Positions 34,936 through 44,079 are shown, counted from the first letter of the stretch. The stretch: 64,000 nucleotides of DNA from JANQFM01 sp035471925 (GCA_035471925.1 DATIPO010000058.1:82649-146648); one strand, 5' to 3'. Made by a program: numbers and translations. The notes: generated by a model not told the origin, from the sequence alone.

Positions 34936-36957
34936 TCAGCCGTCCAGCATCTCGCGGACTTTGGCCGCAAAGACGTCGGGCTTGTAGGGCTTTTGCAGGA
35001 ATTCGCCGTCCGGGATGCCGCGCAGGGCAGCCGTTTCGCCAGCGTATCCCGACACGTAGAGGACTTTCATGTCGGGACGCTCAGGCTTGAGGCGTCCGGC
35101 GAGTTGGGGACCGCTCATGTGAGGCATGACCACATCGGTCACCATCAAATCGATGGGGTCCTGGTACTGCTCGCTTGTGAGCAGCGCCTCGCCCGGATGT
35201 TTGGCCTCGATGACGGCGTAACCGCGGTCACGCAAGATCTGGCACATGAGCATGCGGACGCCGCTGTCGTCCTCCACCACCAAGATGGTTTCGGATCCGC
35301 TGGGAGGGGACGCCTTGGTCGGCGGATGGAGCGCCTGGGGCGCTTCCTCGACGGCCCCTGACTGGCTTCGGGGAAGGTAGATCTCAAAGACCGTCCCCTC
35401 TCCCCGGCTGCTTTCGACCACCACGTAGCCGCCGCACTGTTTGACGATGCCGTAAACGGTGGCCAGTCCCAGCCCCGTCCCTTTGCCCACGTCCTTGGTG
35501 GTGAAGAAGGGCTCGAAGATATGGGCTTGTAGTTCAGGATCGATTCCCGTGCCGGTGTCGCGGACGGCCAACACGACCCATTCGCCCGAAGGGACGCTGA
35601 ACTGAGGAAGGGCCCGGGGACGGCTGAGCGGCTCGTTGCGGGTCTGCACCGTCAGCGTCCCGCCCTCAGGCATGGCATCGCGGGCATTGACGACCAGATT
35701 GAGCACCACTTGCTCGAGCTGGGTTTGGTCGCCCTTAATCTTCCACACTGAATGCGCCAAGCGAATGCGGAACTGGATGTCGGCCCCGATCAGGCGGCGC
35801 AGCATGCCTTCCGTCCCGCGCACCACCTCGTTGACGTCCAATCGCACCAAGCTGACCATCTGCTTGCGGCCGAAGGTCAGCAACTGCTGAGTCAGCGACG
35901 AGGCCCGCACGGCCGACTTTCGCACTTCCGAGATGTTCTCCCGCAGAGGATGTTCCTCGTCCATCTGGTAGGCCATCAGGTCGCAGTGCCCCAAGATCGT
36001 CGTGAGGAGATTGTTGAAATCGTGAGCCACACCTCCGGCCAGTTGGCCGATGGCTTCCATCTTTTGAGCCTGGCGCAACTGCTGCTCCAGCGCCCGCCGC
36101 TCGGTGATGTCGGCCATCACGCCCCTCACGCCCACCACGTCTCCCTGTCGGCGTACGGGACGGCTTGAGCTGCGCACCCAGCGCATCTCTCCTTCCTTGG
36201 TCATGATGCGGAACTCCATAGGGTCCAAATCACCCGACAGGGTGCGCTTGAAGCTCTTCTCCAGAGACTCCAGATCTTCCTCGTGGACGAAACTGTGAAA
36301 GGGTCGGCCCATGACCTCAGAAGGATGGAAGCCCGTGATCTGCTCGCTGACCGGAGAGATATAGAGAATCGTGCCGTCCAGCGCCAGCGAGAAGATGATG
36401 TCGTTGACGCTTTCCACCAGGTCACGGAAGTTGAGTTCCGACTCCTGCTGGGCTTCGGCCGCATCCTCTGCGCCGAGGATGACGTGGTAGGTCCCCAGAA
36501 TCCCGATGACTTGGCCGTCCTGGTCATGAAGCGGAAACTTGTCAGTTTCCACCAACACCTCGCTGCCGTCCGCCCGCAAGAGGGTCTCTTTGATGCCCCG
36601 TTGTGCCCGATCGGAAGACATCACCCGCTGGTCGCACTCGCGAAAGAAGTCCGCTTGGCGGCGCTGCCACACCATGTCATAGTCGGTCTTGCCCAGCAGT
36701 TCCAGGGGGGATTGGACGCCGGCATCGCGGCAAAACCTCTGATTAGCTCCCAGGTAGATGCTGTTGCGGTCTTTCCAGAAGATGGGCATGGGCAAGCTGT
36801 CGACGACGGCTTGCAGCAGGTCGCGCCGCCCTTCCAATTCCCAACGGCAGAGACGACGGCTTTCGGCTGACTGCAACCGCTCGATGCGCTGGCGGGCCTC
36901 TTCCAGCAAGGCCGTCAGTCCCGTCCGCTTGGCGGGATCGGCGGAAGTCGGACTCAT
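34936..36957 (-). CDS. PAS-domain hybrid sensor histidine kinase with C-terminal receiver
   Basis: A 673-residue cytoplasmic kinase without transmembrane segments. Domains in order: PAS (about 45-160), PAS (about 180-285, VNDIIFSLALDGTILYISPV), HisKA with the phospho-acceptor in GGVAHDFNNLLT (H312), HATPase (N-box LNLVVNARDAMPEGG, G-boxes DTGTGID and GKGTGLGLATVYG), and a receiver (about 560-673, acceptor D608 in MVTDVVMP). GGVAHDFNN kinases usually signal to NtrC-like systems; no DNA-binding regulator is adjacent. I use the ATG at 36957 (GAAGGGGGA upstream); the frame could be extended only to a TTG at 37011. Confidence 0.92.
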   Translation of the reverse strand: MSPTSADPAKRTGLTALLEEARQRIERLQSAESRRLCRWELEGRRDLLQAVVDSLPMPIFWKDRNSIYLGANQRFCRDAGVQSPLELLGKTDYDMVWQRRQADFFRECDQRVMSSDRAQRGIKETLLRADGSEVLVETDKFPLHDQDGQVIGILGTYHVILGAEDAAEAQQESELNFRDLVESVNDIIFSLALDGTILYISPVSEQITGFHPSEVMGRPFHSFVHEEDLESLEKSFKRTLSGDLDPMEFRIMTKEGEMRWVRSSSRPVRRQGDVVGVRGVMADITERRALEQQLRQAQKMEAIGQLAGGVAHDFNNLLTTILGHCDLMAYQMDEEHPLRENISEVRKSAVRASSLTQQLLTFGRKQMVSLVRLDVNEVVRGTEGMLRRLIGADIQFRIRLAHSVWKIKGDQTQLEQVVLNLVVNARDAMPEGGTLTVQTRNEPLSRPRALPQFSVPSGEWVVLAVRDTGTGIDPELQAHIFEPFFTTKDVGKGTGLGLATVYGIVKQCGGYVVVESSRGEGTVFEIYLPRSQSGAVEEAPQALHPPTKASPPSGSETILVVEDDSGVRMLMCQILRDRGYAVIEAKHPGEALLTSEQYQDPIDLMVTDVVMPHMSGPQLAGRLKPERPDMKVLYVSGYAGETAALRGIPDGEFLQKPYKPDVFAAKVREMLDG

Positions 36958-37187
36958 GGCAGTATTTCCCCCTTCACTCGCTGCATCGGCCGATTGGCGA
37001 ACTGCCTTCAATAAAAACGATCATCCACGCGAAGGGGACCCCTCAAGTCAGCATTTTTACCACAGATGACGTTGCCTAGTCCAAACTTGAAGCCTCAATA
37101 AACATTTGTTAAGACCCTGAAAACGTTCCGTTCAAGCTCCTTTCTGAGATGGGACGGTGGACTGCCGTGTGGTAGGATTCTCACGGT

Positions 37188-38438
37188 ATGACCCGCTGGA
37201 AAACTTCTCGCCGCCAATTCTTGTGGATGGGCGCGGCCGGGGTTTCAGCCCTGGCCACTCTCAAGGGACGACCGGCTCCCCTTTTCCAGGGATCCCCGGT
37301 TTCCTGTGCTGTCATCGGCTGCGGGCGCTGGGGACGGGAGATCATCGAGTCCCTCGCAGCCATGCCGGAAGCCCGAGTCGTTGCCTACTGCGACCTCTAC
37401 GAGCCTTACCGCAGGCGGGTTTCACGCATGCTCCCCGAAGCTTCGGGCTATTCCGACTTGGCTTCGATGCTGGAGGAGAAATCCGAAATTGAGGCGGTCT
37501 TCGTCGCCACCCCCACCCATCTTCACCGGGAGCCGGTGGAAGCGGCCCTGTCGGCTGGCAAACACGTTTACTGCGAGGCCCCCATGGCCTCGACCATCGA
37601 GGACGCCCGCGCCATCGCCCAAGCCGCCAGCCAATCGGACGTGGTTTTCGGGGTCGGACTTCAACACCGTGTCAGTCCGCTGGTGGACCACACGGGCAAT
37701 TTTCTGCGGGCCCGGGCGGTAGGATCTCTGGTGACCGAAGAAGGGCATGATTACCAGAACACCTCGTGGCGCCGCGCCGTCAGCAACCCCGACTTCGAGA
37801 AGTCCCTCAATTGGCGCCTGGACCCGGAAGTGACCTTGGGTCTGGAAGGCGAGGCGGGAGTGCATGTCTTCGACCATTCGCTGCGCTTTCAGGGCCAAGT
37901 GCCTGTATCCGTCTCAGGATTCGGCTCCCTCATGCGCTGGCACGACGGCCGCGAAGTGCCCGACACCGTCTTCGTGGTCTTCGAGTATCCCAACGGGCTG
38001 CTGAGCCGCTTCGAGGCCAGCCTGGCCAACTCCTTCCGCCGCCAGTATTACCTCATCAACGGCACCGAAGGCAGCATCCTGATGGAGCCCCAGCGCAGTT
38101 GGTGGTTCAAGGAAGCCGACGCCCGCACGCTGGGCTGGGAAGTCTACGCCACCCGCGAGAAGATCGGAAACGAAGAAGGCATCATCTTGCGGGCCGACGC
38201 CACCAAGCTGCTGCAAGAGGGCAAGATTCCCTCGAAGGCCGATGAGACGGGGGGCGAGTTGCAGGACGAGCCGCTTTATATCGCTTTGGGCGAATTCCTG
38301 ACCTCGGTACGCGGCGACAAGCCCTTCGCAGCCGGCGCCCTGGAAGGCTTTCAGTCCGCCGTCATGGCCCTCAAGGCTCACCAGGCGGTGGCCTTGGGCG
38401 GCCGAATCGACATGGATGGGGGCGATTTTGAAATTTAA
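37188..38438 (+). CDS. Tat-exported Gfo/Idh/MocA-family protein lacking the catalytic lysine
   Basis: A 416-residue protein. A twin-arginine signal (SRRQFLWMGAAGVSALATL) precedes a Rossmann fold with AVIGCGRWGREI and an alpha-beta C-terminal domain. The family's conserved EKP motif, whose Lys takes part in hydride transfer, reads EAP here (A131 for Lys). It may therefore not be a standard dehydrogenase. It is followed 35 bases later by a second family member on the same strand, so the two are probably co-transcribed. Substrates are typically sugars or cyclitols; none can be named here. Confidence 0.87.
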   Translation: MTRWKTSRRQFLWMGAAGVSALATLKGRPAPLFQGSPVSCAVIGCGRWGREIIESLAAMPEARVVAYCDLYEPYRRRVSRMLPEASGYSDLASMLEEKSEIEAVFVATPTHLHREPVEAALSAGKHVYCEAPMASTIEDARAIAQAASQSDVVFGVGLQHRVSPLVDHTGNFLRARAVGSLVTEEGHDYQNTSWRRAVSNPDFEKSLNWRLDPEVTLGLEGEAGVHVFDHSLRFQGQVPVSVSGFGSLMRWHDGREVPDTVFVVFEYPNGLLSRFEASLANSFRRQYYLINGTEGSILMEPQRSWWFKEADARTLGWEVYATREKIGNEEGIILRADATKLLQEGKIPSKADETGGELQDEPLYIALGEFLTSVRGDKPFAAGALEGFQSAVMALKAHQAVALGGRIDMDGGDFEI

Positions 38439-38473
38439 CGGCAGCCAGTTTCATTTAAAGGAGGGGAATCAGC

Positions 38474-39754
38474 ATGACTCAATCCAATAAATCCAAGTCT
38501 GAAGCGGGCAAGAAGCCCAACCGCCGCCAATTCCTGGCCACCTCAGGAGCCGCCTTGGCGGGAGCCGCCTCGGCGTCCCGCCTGTCGGCCGCGTCCTACA
38601 AAAGAGTGTTGGGTGCCAATGACCGCATCAACGTTGGCGTCATCGGCACCGGCGGCATGGGGACGGCCCACGTCGGCCACATCATGAAGGGCGATCAGGC
38701 CCTGTCCAAGCGGGCCAACGCCGCCGTCACAGCCGTCTGCGACGTCTACGACAAGCGCCTCGAATACGCGGCCAAGCTGGCCGATGCCAAGTCCTTCCGC
38801 GATTACCGTGAACTGCTGGCCTCCAATGACGTCGATGCGGTGATCATCGCCAGTCCCGAACACTGGCACTACCGCCACACCGTCGATTCCCTCCATGCCG
38901 GCAAGGACATCTACCTGCAGAAGCCCATGACCCGCACTTACGAGGAGGCCAAGTCGCTCTACGAGCTGGTCAAGGACACCAACATCGTCTTCCAACTGGG
39001 CTCGCAGTATTTTCAGGCGGCCAGTTGGAAACGGGCCAAAGAGCTCTTTGAGCAGGGAATGATGGGCCATGTGACCATGTCCCAGACCAGCTACTGCCGC
39101 AACAGCCTGAACGGGGAGTGGAACTACCAGATCGACGAAGGCGTTGAGCCGGGCAAGAACCTCGACTGGAACGGTTTCCTTGGTTCGCTGCCCTATGTCG
39201 ACTATGACCCCGAATATTACTTCCGCTGGAGGAAGTACCGCCGCTTCTCGGGAGGCATCATCACCGACCTGATGCCGCATCAGATGCACTGCCTGGCCTA
39301 CGTGATCGGACCCGAGTATCCCAAGAAGGTCTCCTGCGTCGGCGGCCGCTATGTCCACCACGACCGCACGGTCGGAGACACCACGGTGATGACGGTGGAA
39401 TTCGAGTCCTCGACCATGATCGTGGCTGGAGCCACCACCAACGAGCTGGGGCTGGAGAACCTCATCCGCGGGCACCGGGGCAACCTGTTCGTAGCCGGCA
39501 ACTCGGTACGCATGGTCCCCGAGCGCATCTACGCCGAAGAGTTCGACCCTGTAGAAGAGCGGCTCGAGCCCGACGAGATGGACGAGAACCGCATGCATGT
39601 GCTGGAGTGGCTGGAATGCATCCGCAGCCGTGAGAAGCCCACTTGGAGCGTGGAGCCGGCCTTCAAGGTCATGACCGCCATCGCCATGGCCGAAGACTCC
39701 TACTTCACTGGCCGCACCCTGCATTTCGACCCCGAGCGCATGGAGGTGATGTAA
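38474..39754 (+). CDS. Tat-exported Gfo/Idh/MocA-family oxidoreductase
   Basis: A 426-residue protein with a strong ribosome-binding site (AAAGGAGG). The Tat signal NRRQFLATSGAALAGAASAS is followed by a Rossmann motif INVGVIGTGGMGTAHV. The catalytic lysine is kept in QKP (Q149-K150-P151). The C-terminal domain has GGIITDLMPHQMHCLAYVIG, with the His residues typical of this exported subgroup. It likely uses tightly bound NAD(P) folded before export, acting on a carbohydrate-like substrate in the periplasm (family knowledge). It pairs with the lysine-less homologue upstream. Confidence 0.9.
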   Translation: MTQSNKSKSEAGKKPNRRQFLATSGAALAGAASASRLSAASYKRVLGANDRINVGVIGTGGMGTAHVGHIMKGDQALSKRANAAVTAVCDVYDKRLEYAAKLADAKSFRDYRELLASNDVDAVIIASPEHWHYRHTVDSLHAGKDIYLQKPMTRTYEEAKSLYELVKDTNIVFQLGSQYFQAASWKRAKELFEQGMMGHVTMSQTSYCRNSLNGEWNYQIDEGVEPGKNLDWNGFLGSLPYVDYDPEYYFRWRKYRRFSGGIITDLMPHQMHCLAYVIGPEYPKKVSCVGGRYVHHDRTVGDTTVMTVEFESSTMIVAGATTNELGLENLIRGHRGNLFVAGNSVRMVPERIYAEEFDPVEERLEPDEMDENRMHVLEWLECIRSREKPTWSVEPAFKVMTAIAMAEDSYFTGRTLHFDPERMEVM

Positions 39755-39862
39755 GCCTTCGACCTGGCTGTCCAGGATGCCTGAGGTCCATCTGCGGGTC
39801 AACGTTTTGAGCCGACTCCGACGCTATTACACGCTTTCAGCGTTCGGGGATTTGACCCTTTA

Positions 39863-39914
39863 ACCCAGGGTGGCGCCTTTGTCTCGCTGCGCTCGACGCG
39901 GCTGACCCTGGGCT
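39863..39914 (+). repeat. left 52-base terminal inverted repeat
   Basis: It begins ACCCAGGGTGGCGCC and ends GGCTGACCCTGGGCT, so the two ends of this single arm can also pair with each other (CCCAGGGT with ACCCTGGG). It matches the reverse complement of 40359-40410 at 46 of 52 bases. The differences cluster at the first base, a four-base block (CTTT against ACGC) and one later base. Confidence 0.85.
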
Positions 39915-39960
39915 GGCATATGGCTCGCCTACAGCGAGCCCCGAGGATGGCATCCGCTCG

Positions 39961-40358
39961 CCCGGCGACCGGGCCGGGAGTCGAGTCTCCGCTCCCAGTA
40001 GGGGGAGCCGTTCGGTACCCCGGCGACTGGGCTCGGAGTCGAGTCCGCGCCCTGCAACGGAGCCTCCTCGTCGGCCCGGCAACTTTGCTGGGGGTGAAGT
40101 CCGGGCTCCCTGCAACGGAGCCTCCCCGTTGGCCCGGCGACTTTGGGGGTGGAGTCCAGGCTCCCCTGCAGCGGAGCCTCCTCGTCGGCCCGGCAACTTT
40201 GCTGGGGGGTGGAGTCCGGGTTCCCTGCAACGGAGCCTCCTCGTTGGCCCGGCACCTTTGGGGGTGGAGTCCGGGTTCCCTGCAACGGAGCCTCCTCGTT
40301 GGCTCGGCGACTTTGCTGGGGGGTGGAGTCCGGGCTCCCTGCAAGGGAGCCATAGGTT
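39961..40358 (+). repeat. seven-unit tandem repeat with a hairpin in nearly every unit
   Basis: Units begin at 39961, 40019, 40075, 40133, 40189, 40248 and 40303, with lengths 58, 56, 58, 56, 59, 55 and about 56. Lengths alternate because TTTGCTGGGG and TTTGGGGG forms alternate, so the array looks like a dimeric repeat. Each unit except the second has a stem such as GGCTCC-CTGCAAC-GGAGCC. In the fifth and sixth units the left arm is GGTTCC, which keeps pairing as a G-U wobble in + strand RNA. In the first unit both arms change but still pair (GCTCCC with GGGAGC). Confidence 0.85.
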
Positions 40359-40410
40359 AGCCCAGGGTCAGCCGCGGCGAGCGCAGCGAGACGCGTGCGC
40401 CACCCTGGGC
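40359..40410 (-). repeat. right 52-base terminal inverted repeat
   Basis: Reverse complement of the left arm at 39863-39914, 46 of 52 identical. It lies directly after the last tandem unit. Confidence 0.85.
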
Positions 40411-40488
40411 CTGAAACAGCAGCGAAACCAACCCTGAAGGGGTGGAATAGCGGTCCTTGTCCGGCAGAATCCAAGCGAGGCTACAGAT

Positions 40489-41529
40489 GTGACTCAAGAT
40501 GCACAGGCACCGTTCGTTCGCTTGGCTCTGGAGGCCATGAAATGCCGGTTCGAGTTGATCTTGGTCGGGGATGAGCCCGCCCGGCTGCGGGCCGTGGGCG
40601 AAGAGGCTCTGGAAGAGATCGAAGGGCTGGGGCGAAAGCTCAACTTCTACTCGCCCTCCAGCCTGCTTTCGCGCCTCAACCGCGATGCCTCCGCGGCTGC
40701 CGTCCCGGTGGACGCGCGCCTCTACGAACTGCTCACCTTGTGCCGCCACGTCCATTCCCGCACCGGCGGCGCCTTCGACCCCACCATTTCGCCCCTGCTG
40801 GAAGCCTGGGGCTTCCGGCGCCGCCGGGGACGGCGTCCCTCGGACTCTGAACTCGGCGATGCCCTGAAGAGGGTGGGTTTCGACAAGGTCCTTCTCAACG
40901 ACGAAAAACGCACTCTCCGCCTCACCGGGGGCGTGACCCTCAATCTCTCCTCCATCGCCAAGGGCTATGCCCTGGACTGCGCAGCCGAGATCTTGCGCGA
41001 GCACGGCGTCCGAAACGCCCTCCTGCACGGCGGCACCAGTTCCGTGCTGGCGCTGGGTCATCCGCCCAGCCCAGCGGGCAGTTCGCCGCAAGCGAGTCGG
41101 TCCCCCGAATCCGCCCGAAAGGCCGGGGATGCGGGATGGGTAGTGGAGGTCGAAGACCCCCGCGAGAACCATCGCTGCCTGGTGCGGTGGACGCTTCGCG
41201 ATGAAGCCATGAGCGTCTCAGGCAACCACCTCAACGTCCTGCGGGTGGCAGAGAAGACCCTGCCAGACCCTGATGCGCTCCCCGACTCGAAAAGCTCCGA
41301 GCGCCAGGCTCCCCGGTCCGCGACCATCGGACATGTTGTCGATCCCCGCAGTGGACGCCCGGTCGAGAGGATCCTGGCGGCTTCGGTCGCCATGGACTGT
41401 GCCAACCCGCTTCCCGCCGCCCTGGCCGACGCCTACGCAACCGCGGCCCTTGTGGATCCCGCCCAAGAACCCGCCTGGCAGAAGGAGATAAAACGGCTCC
41501 ACCGAGCCACTACCCAGAAGCCATTCTAA
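40489..41529 (+). CDS. apbE: FAD:protein FMN transferase (ApbE family)
   Basis: A 346-residue protein. ApbE enzymes move FMN from FAD onto Ser/Thr of target flavoproteins using Mg2+. Family marks are GGAFDPTISPLLEAWGF, VTLNLSSIAKGYALD, the glycine-rich LLHGGTSS and GHVVDPRSGRPV. A variable insert (about 185-215, Ser/Pro/Ala-rich) is unusual. The GTG at 40489 follows the repeat element by about 33 bases and has no clear ribosome-binding site; an internal ATG at 40537 is an alternative. No signal peptide is visible, so a cytoplasmic location is likely. No flavoprotein substrate is adjacent. Confidence 0.88.
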   Translation: MTQDAQAPFVRLALEAMKCRFELILVGDEPARLRAVGEEALEEIEGLGRKLNFYSPSSLLSRLNRDASAAAVPVDARLYELLTLCRHVHSRTGGAFDPTISPLLEAWGFRRRRGRRPSDSELGDALKRVGFDKVLLNDEKRTLRLTGGVTLNLSSIAKGYALDCAAEILREHGVRNALLHGGTSSVLALGHPPSPAGSSPQASRSPESARKAGDAGWVVEVEDPRENHRCLVRWTLRDEAMSVSGNHLNVLRVAEKTLPDPDALPDSKSSERQAPRSATIGHVVDPRSGRPVERILAASVAMDCANPLPAALADAYATAALVDPAQEPAWQKEIKRLHRATTQKPF

Positions 41530-41580
41530 TGGTCCGCGGACACAGGCTCAGTTGGCCACGCTGGCAGCCTGTCAAAGGTC

Positions 41581-41615
41581 TTGAGCCAACCAGTGCGGCT
41601 AATACCAGCCTTCAG
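41581..41615 (+). repeat. possible degenerate third copy of the ~40-base dispersed repeat
   Basis: It starts TTGAGCCAAC and ends GCCTTCAG. Aligned to 39807-39840 with one indel, it matches about two thirds of positions, including TTGAGCC and TTCAG at the two ends. It lies downstream of apbE. The similarity is weak and may be chance. Confidence 0.25.
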
Positions 41616-41713
41616 TCTGTCGCAAAAGTAGGCACGATGTCATCGAGCAGCATCTCGTGACGACTCGCTGAAGGGGCATCTGCTACATTAGGGGGCCAAG
41701 GAGCACACACCAC

Positions 41714-43927
41714 ATGAGCCGAAAGCGGGTTCCTCGTTACTGGGCGGGACTTTCGCCCAATGGTCTGGGACGCACCAAGCCCAATCACTACTGGGACATG
41801 CTCAAGGTCGCCTGGGAGAACCGCGACCAGCTTCCCTTCGCTTACCGCATCCTCAAGAGGGGCGTCTGCGACGGGTGTGCGCTGGGAACCACGGGGCTGG
41901 AAGACTTCACCATGGACGGGGTGCACTTGTGCACCGTCCGCCTCAATCTGTTGCGGCTCAACACCATGCCGGCCTTGGACCCGACGTTGCTGGAGGAGAT
42001 TGCCCCGCTAACCGATAAGTCGAGCAAAGAATTGCGGCGGCTGGGACGCCTGCCTCATCCCATGCTGCGCAGCAAGGGCGAGAAGGGATTTCGGCGCATC
42101 ACCTGGGAAGAAGCCATCACCTTGGCGGGACGGCGCATCCGCCAGACCACGCCCGACCGGCTGGCTTTCTACCTGACCTCGCGGGGCATCACCAACGAGG
42201 TCTACTACATGGCCCAGAAGGCGGCCCGCTATCTGGGCACCAACAACGTCGACAATTCGGCCCGCATCTGTCACTCGCCCTCCACCAACGCCATGAACGA
42301 CACCCTGGGCGTGTCGGCCTCAACCTGTTCCTACAAGGACTGGATCGGCACCGACTGGGTCATCTTCATCGGCTCCGACACCCCCAACAACCAGCCCGTC
42401 ACCACCAAGTACCTCTATTACGCCAAGCGCAAGGGGACGCGGGTGGCGGTCGTCAATCCCTACAAGGAGCCCGGACTGGAGAACTACTGGGTGCCTTCGG
42501 TGACGGAGAGCGCCCTCTTCGGCACCAAGATCATGGACGAGTTCTTCCCCATTCATACCGGCGGCGACGTGGCCTTCTTCAACGGCGTCCTCAAGCAGTT
42601 GATCGAGGACGGAGCGGTGGAGGAATCCTTCGTGGCCGAGCACACCGAGGGATTCGAAGAGACCAAGAGCGCTGTGGAGGCCCAGTCCTGGGAGGACCTG
42701 GAGCGCCTGTCGGGCGCCTCGCGTGAGGATATGAAGCGCTTGGCCCGCCTGCTGGCCGAGGCCCGTTCAGCCGTCTTTGTGTGGAGCATGGGCATCACCC
42801 AGCACGCCCACGGGGTGGAGAACGTCAAGTCCATCGTCAACCTGGCGCTGGCGCGGGGCTTCGTGGGACGCGAGCATTGCGGACTCATGCCTATCCGCGG
42901 ACACAGCGGGGTGCAGGGCGGCGCCGAAGTGGGCTGCGTCCCCAAGGCCTTTCCCGGCGGACGCTTCGTCAACGAAGAGACGGCGCGCGAAATGAGCGAG
43001 CTTTGGGGATTCGAGGTGCCCTCCAAGCCCGGGCTGGAAGCGGTGGAGCAAATCGACGCCTGCTACGCCGGGGAGATCGATGTCCTCTACTCGATGGGCG
43101 GCAATTTTCTGGAGACGCTGCCCGATCCCGGATTCGTACGGGAAGCGCTGAGAAAGCCCGAGCTGCGCATCCATCAGGACATCGTGCTCTCCTCGCAGAT
43201 GCTGGTGGAACCGGCCGGGGACGTCCTGCTGCTGCCAGCCGCCACCCGCTACGAGCAGCCGGGAGGCGGCACCGAAACCTCCACCGAGCGCTACATCTAT
43301 TATTCGCCCGAGATTCCGGGCAGGCGCATCGGAACGGCGCGTCCCGAGTGGGACATCATTCTGCAGGTGGCCGAGGCGGCGCGTCCTTCCGAGCGCGACA
43401 AGATCCACCTTGAGCATACCCAGGAGATCCGCCAGGAGATCGCGCGGGTGGTGCCCAAGTACGCCGGCATCGAGAAGCTCTCCAAGAAAGGCGATGCGGT
43501 GCAGTGGGGCGGACGCCTGCTGTGCCGGGACGGCCAATTCCCGCGTCCCGGAGGAAAGGCGGCATTTTCGCCGCTGCGTCCTCCGGCTTCGGGGGTGCCT
43601 GAGGGCAAGTTCATGGTCTCCACCCGCCGGGGACGCCAGTTCAACAGCATGATCCAGTCCAAGCGCGATCCTCTCACCGGGGCCCGCCGCCGGGACGTCC
43701 TCATGAATCCCGGCGACATGCAGGCGCTGGGGCTGACGGAAGGAGCATCCGTCCTGCTGCGCTCCGACTCAGGAAGCTTCCAGGGACGGGCCAAGAGCGC
43801 TCCCATGCGTCCCGGCAACTTGCAAGTCCACTGGCCGGAAGGCAATGTGCTTCTTCCCCACGGCCCCAAGGCCGCGTCCGGCGTCCCCGACTACAACACG
43901 CTGGTCGAGCTTGAACCGCGACCTTGA
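41714..43927 (+). CDS. FdhF/YdeP-family molybdopterin oxidoreductase
   Basis: A 737-residue cytoplasmic molybdoenzyme related to formate dehydrogenase H. The N-terminal cysteine motif GVCDGCALG (C52, C55) with C73 in GVHLCTVRL is of the YdeP type, not the four-Cys cluster of FdhF. The segment NSARICHSPST places C186-H187 where FdhF has selenocysteine-His, so a Cys-ligated molybdenum is expected. The C-terminal domain (about 590-737, GQFNSMIQSKRDPLTGARRR) is a dinucleotide-binding fold. An fdhD gene lies downstream, as expected for an enzyme needing sulfuration of bis-MGD. Substrate may be formate but is not proven. Confidence 0.9.
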   Translation: MSRKRVPRYWAGLSPNGLGRTKPNHYWDMLKVAWENRDQLPFAYRILKRGVCDGCALGTTGLEDFTMDGVHLCTVRLNLLRLNTMPALDPTLLEEIAPLTDKSSKELRRLGRLPHPMLRSKGEKGFRRITWEEAITLAGRRIRQTTPDRLAFYLTSRGITNEVYYMAQKAARYLGTNNVDNSARICHSPSTNAMNDTLGVSASTCSYKDWIGTDWVIFIGSDTPNNQPVTTKYLYYAKRKGTRVAVVNPYKEPGLENYWVPSVTESALFGTKIMDEFFPIHTGGDVAFFNGVLKQLIEDGAVEESFVAEHTEGFEETKSAVEAQSWEDLERLSGASREDMKRLARLLAEARSAVFVWSMGITQHAHGVENVKSIVNLALARGFVGREHCGLMPIRGHSGVQGGAEVGCVPKAFPGGRFVNEETAREMSELWGFEVPSKPGLEAVEQIDACYAGEIDVLYSMGGNFLETLPDPGFVREALRKPELRIHQDIVLSSQMLVEPAGDVLLLPAATRYEQPGGGTETSTERYIYYSPEIPGRRIGTARPEWDIILQVAEAARPSERDKIHLEHTQEIRQEIARVVPKYAGIEKLSKKGDAVQWGGRLLCRDGQFPRPGGKAAFSPLRPPASGVPEGKFMVSTRRGRQFNSMIQSKRDPLTGARRRDVLMNPGDMQALGLTEGASVLLRSDSGSFQGRAKSAPMRPGNLQVHWPEGNVLLPHGPKAASGVPDYNTLVELEPRP

Positions 43928-44066
43928 GGCACTCTGGTCGACGTACCGGCCGCTTTGCGCGACGAGACCTAAACCAATCCGACCGTCCGCCAGAGCGTCT
44001 GCAGAGGCCACGGTCTGAACCTTCCCCAACTTCAGCGGAGGAGGGCCGCCAAACAACGACATCTGC

Positions 44067-44079
44067 TAGAATCCTTGCC
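44067..44079 (+). promoter_or_regulatory. TAGAAT box before the WD40 gene
   Basis: TAGAAT (44067-44072) is followed by seven bases and then GTG at 44080, in the same arrangement as the leaderless starts at 4264, 23977 and 28560. No good -35 is visible. Confidence 0.4.

Larger units (their letters stand above)
39818..40455. mobile_element. MITE-like inverted-repeat element without transposase
   Basis: Outer ends: 39820-39845 and the reverse complement of about 40428-40453 share CGCTATT-x-CAC-x-C-x-TTCAG-x-GTT (about 19 of 24 positions). Inside them lie 52-base inverted repeats (39863-39914 and 40359-40410, 46 of 52 identical), and inside those a seven-unit tandem array. No open reading frame resembles a transposase. 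No target-site duplication is obvious. Mobility is inference from the inverted repeats and from a solo copy of the outer end at 9873-9914. Confidence 0.5.
39755..40488. other. non-coding region dominated by a repeat element
   Basis: Between the second Gfo/Idh/MocA gene and apbE there is no credible gene on either strand. Open frames here follow the tandem repeats and have no ribosome-binding sites. The region holds the inverted-repeat element described in separate entries. Only about 33 bases lie between the element and the apbE start, so apbE expression may read through or start inside it. Confidence 0.7.

Noticed and set aside
39961..40358. CRISPR array
   Set aside because: The units are repeats end to end with no unique spacers of constant length, and no cas genes are nearby.
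43924..44079. N-terminal extension of the WD40 protein
   Set aside because: Basic low-complexity residues not continuous with the propeller, while a TAGAAT box and GTG at 44080 give a better start.
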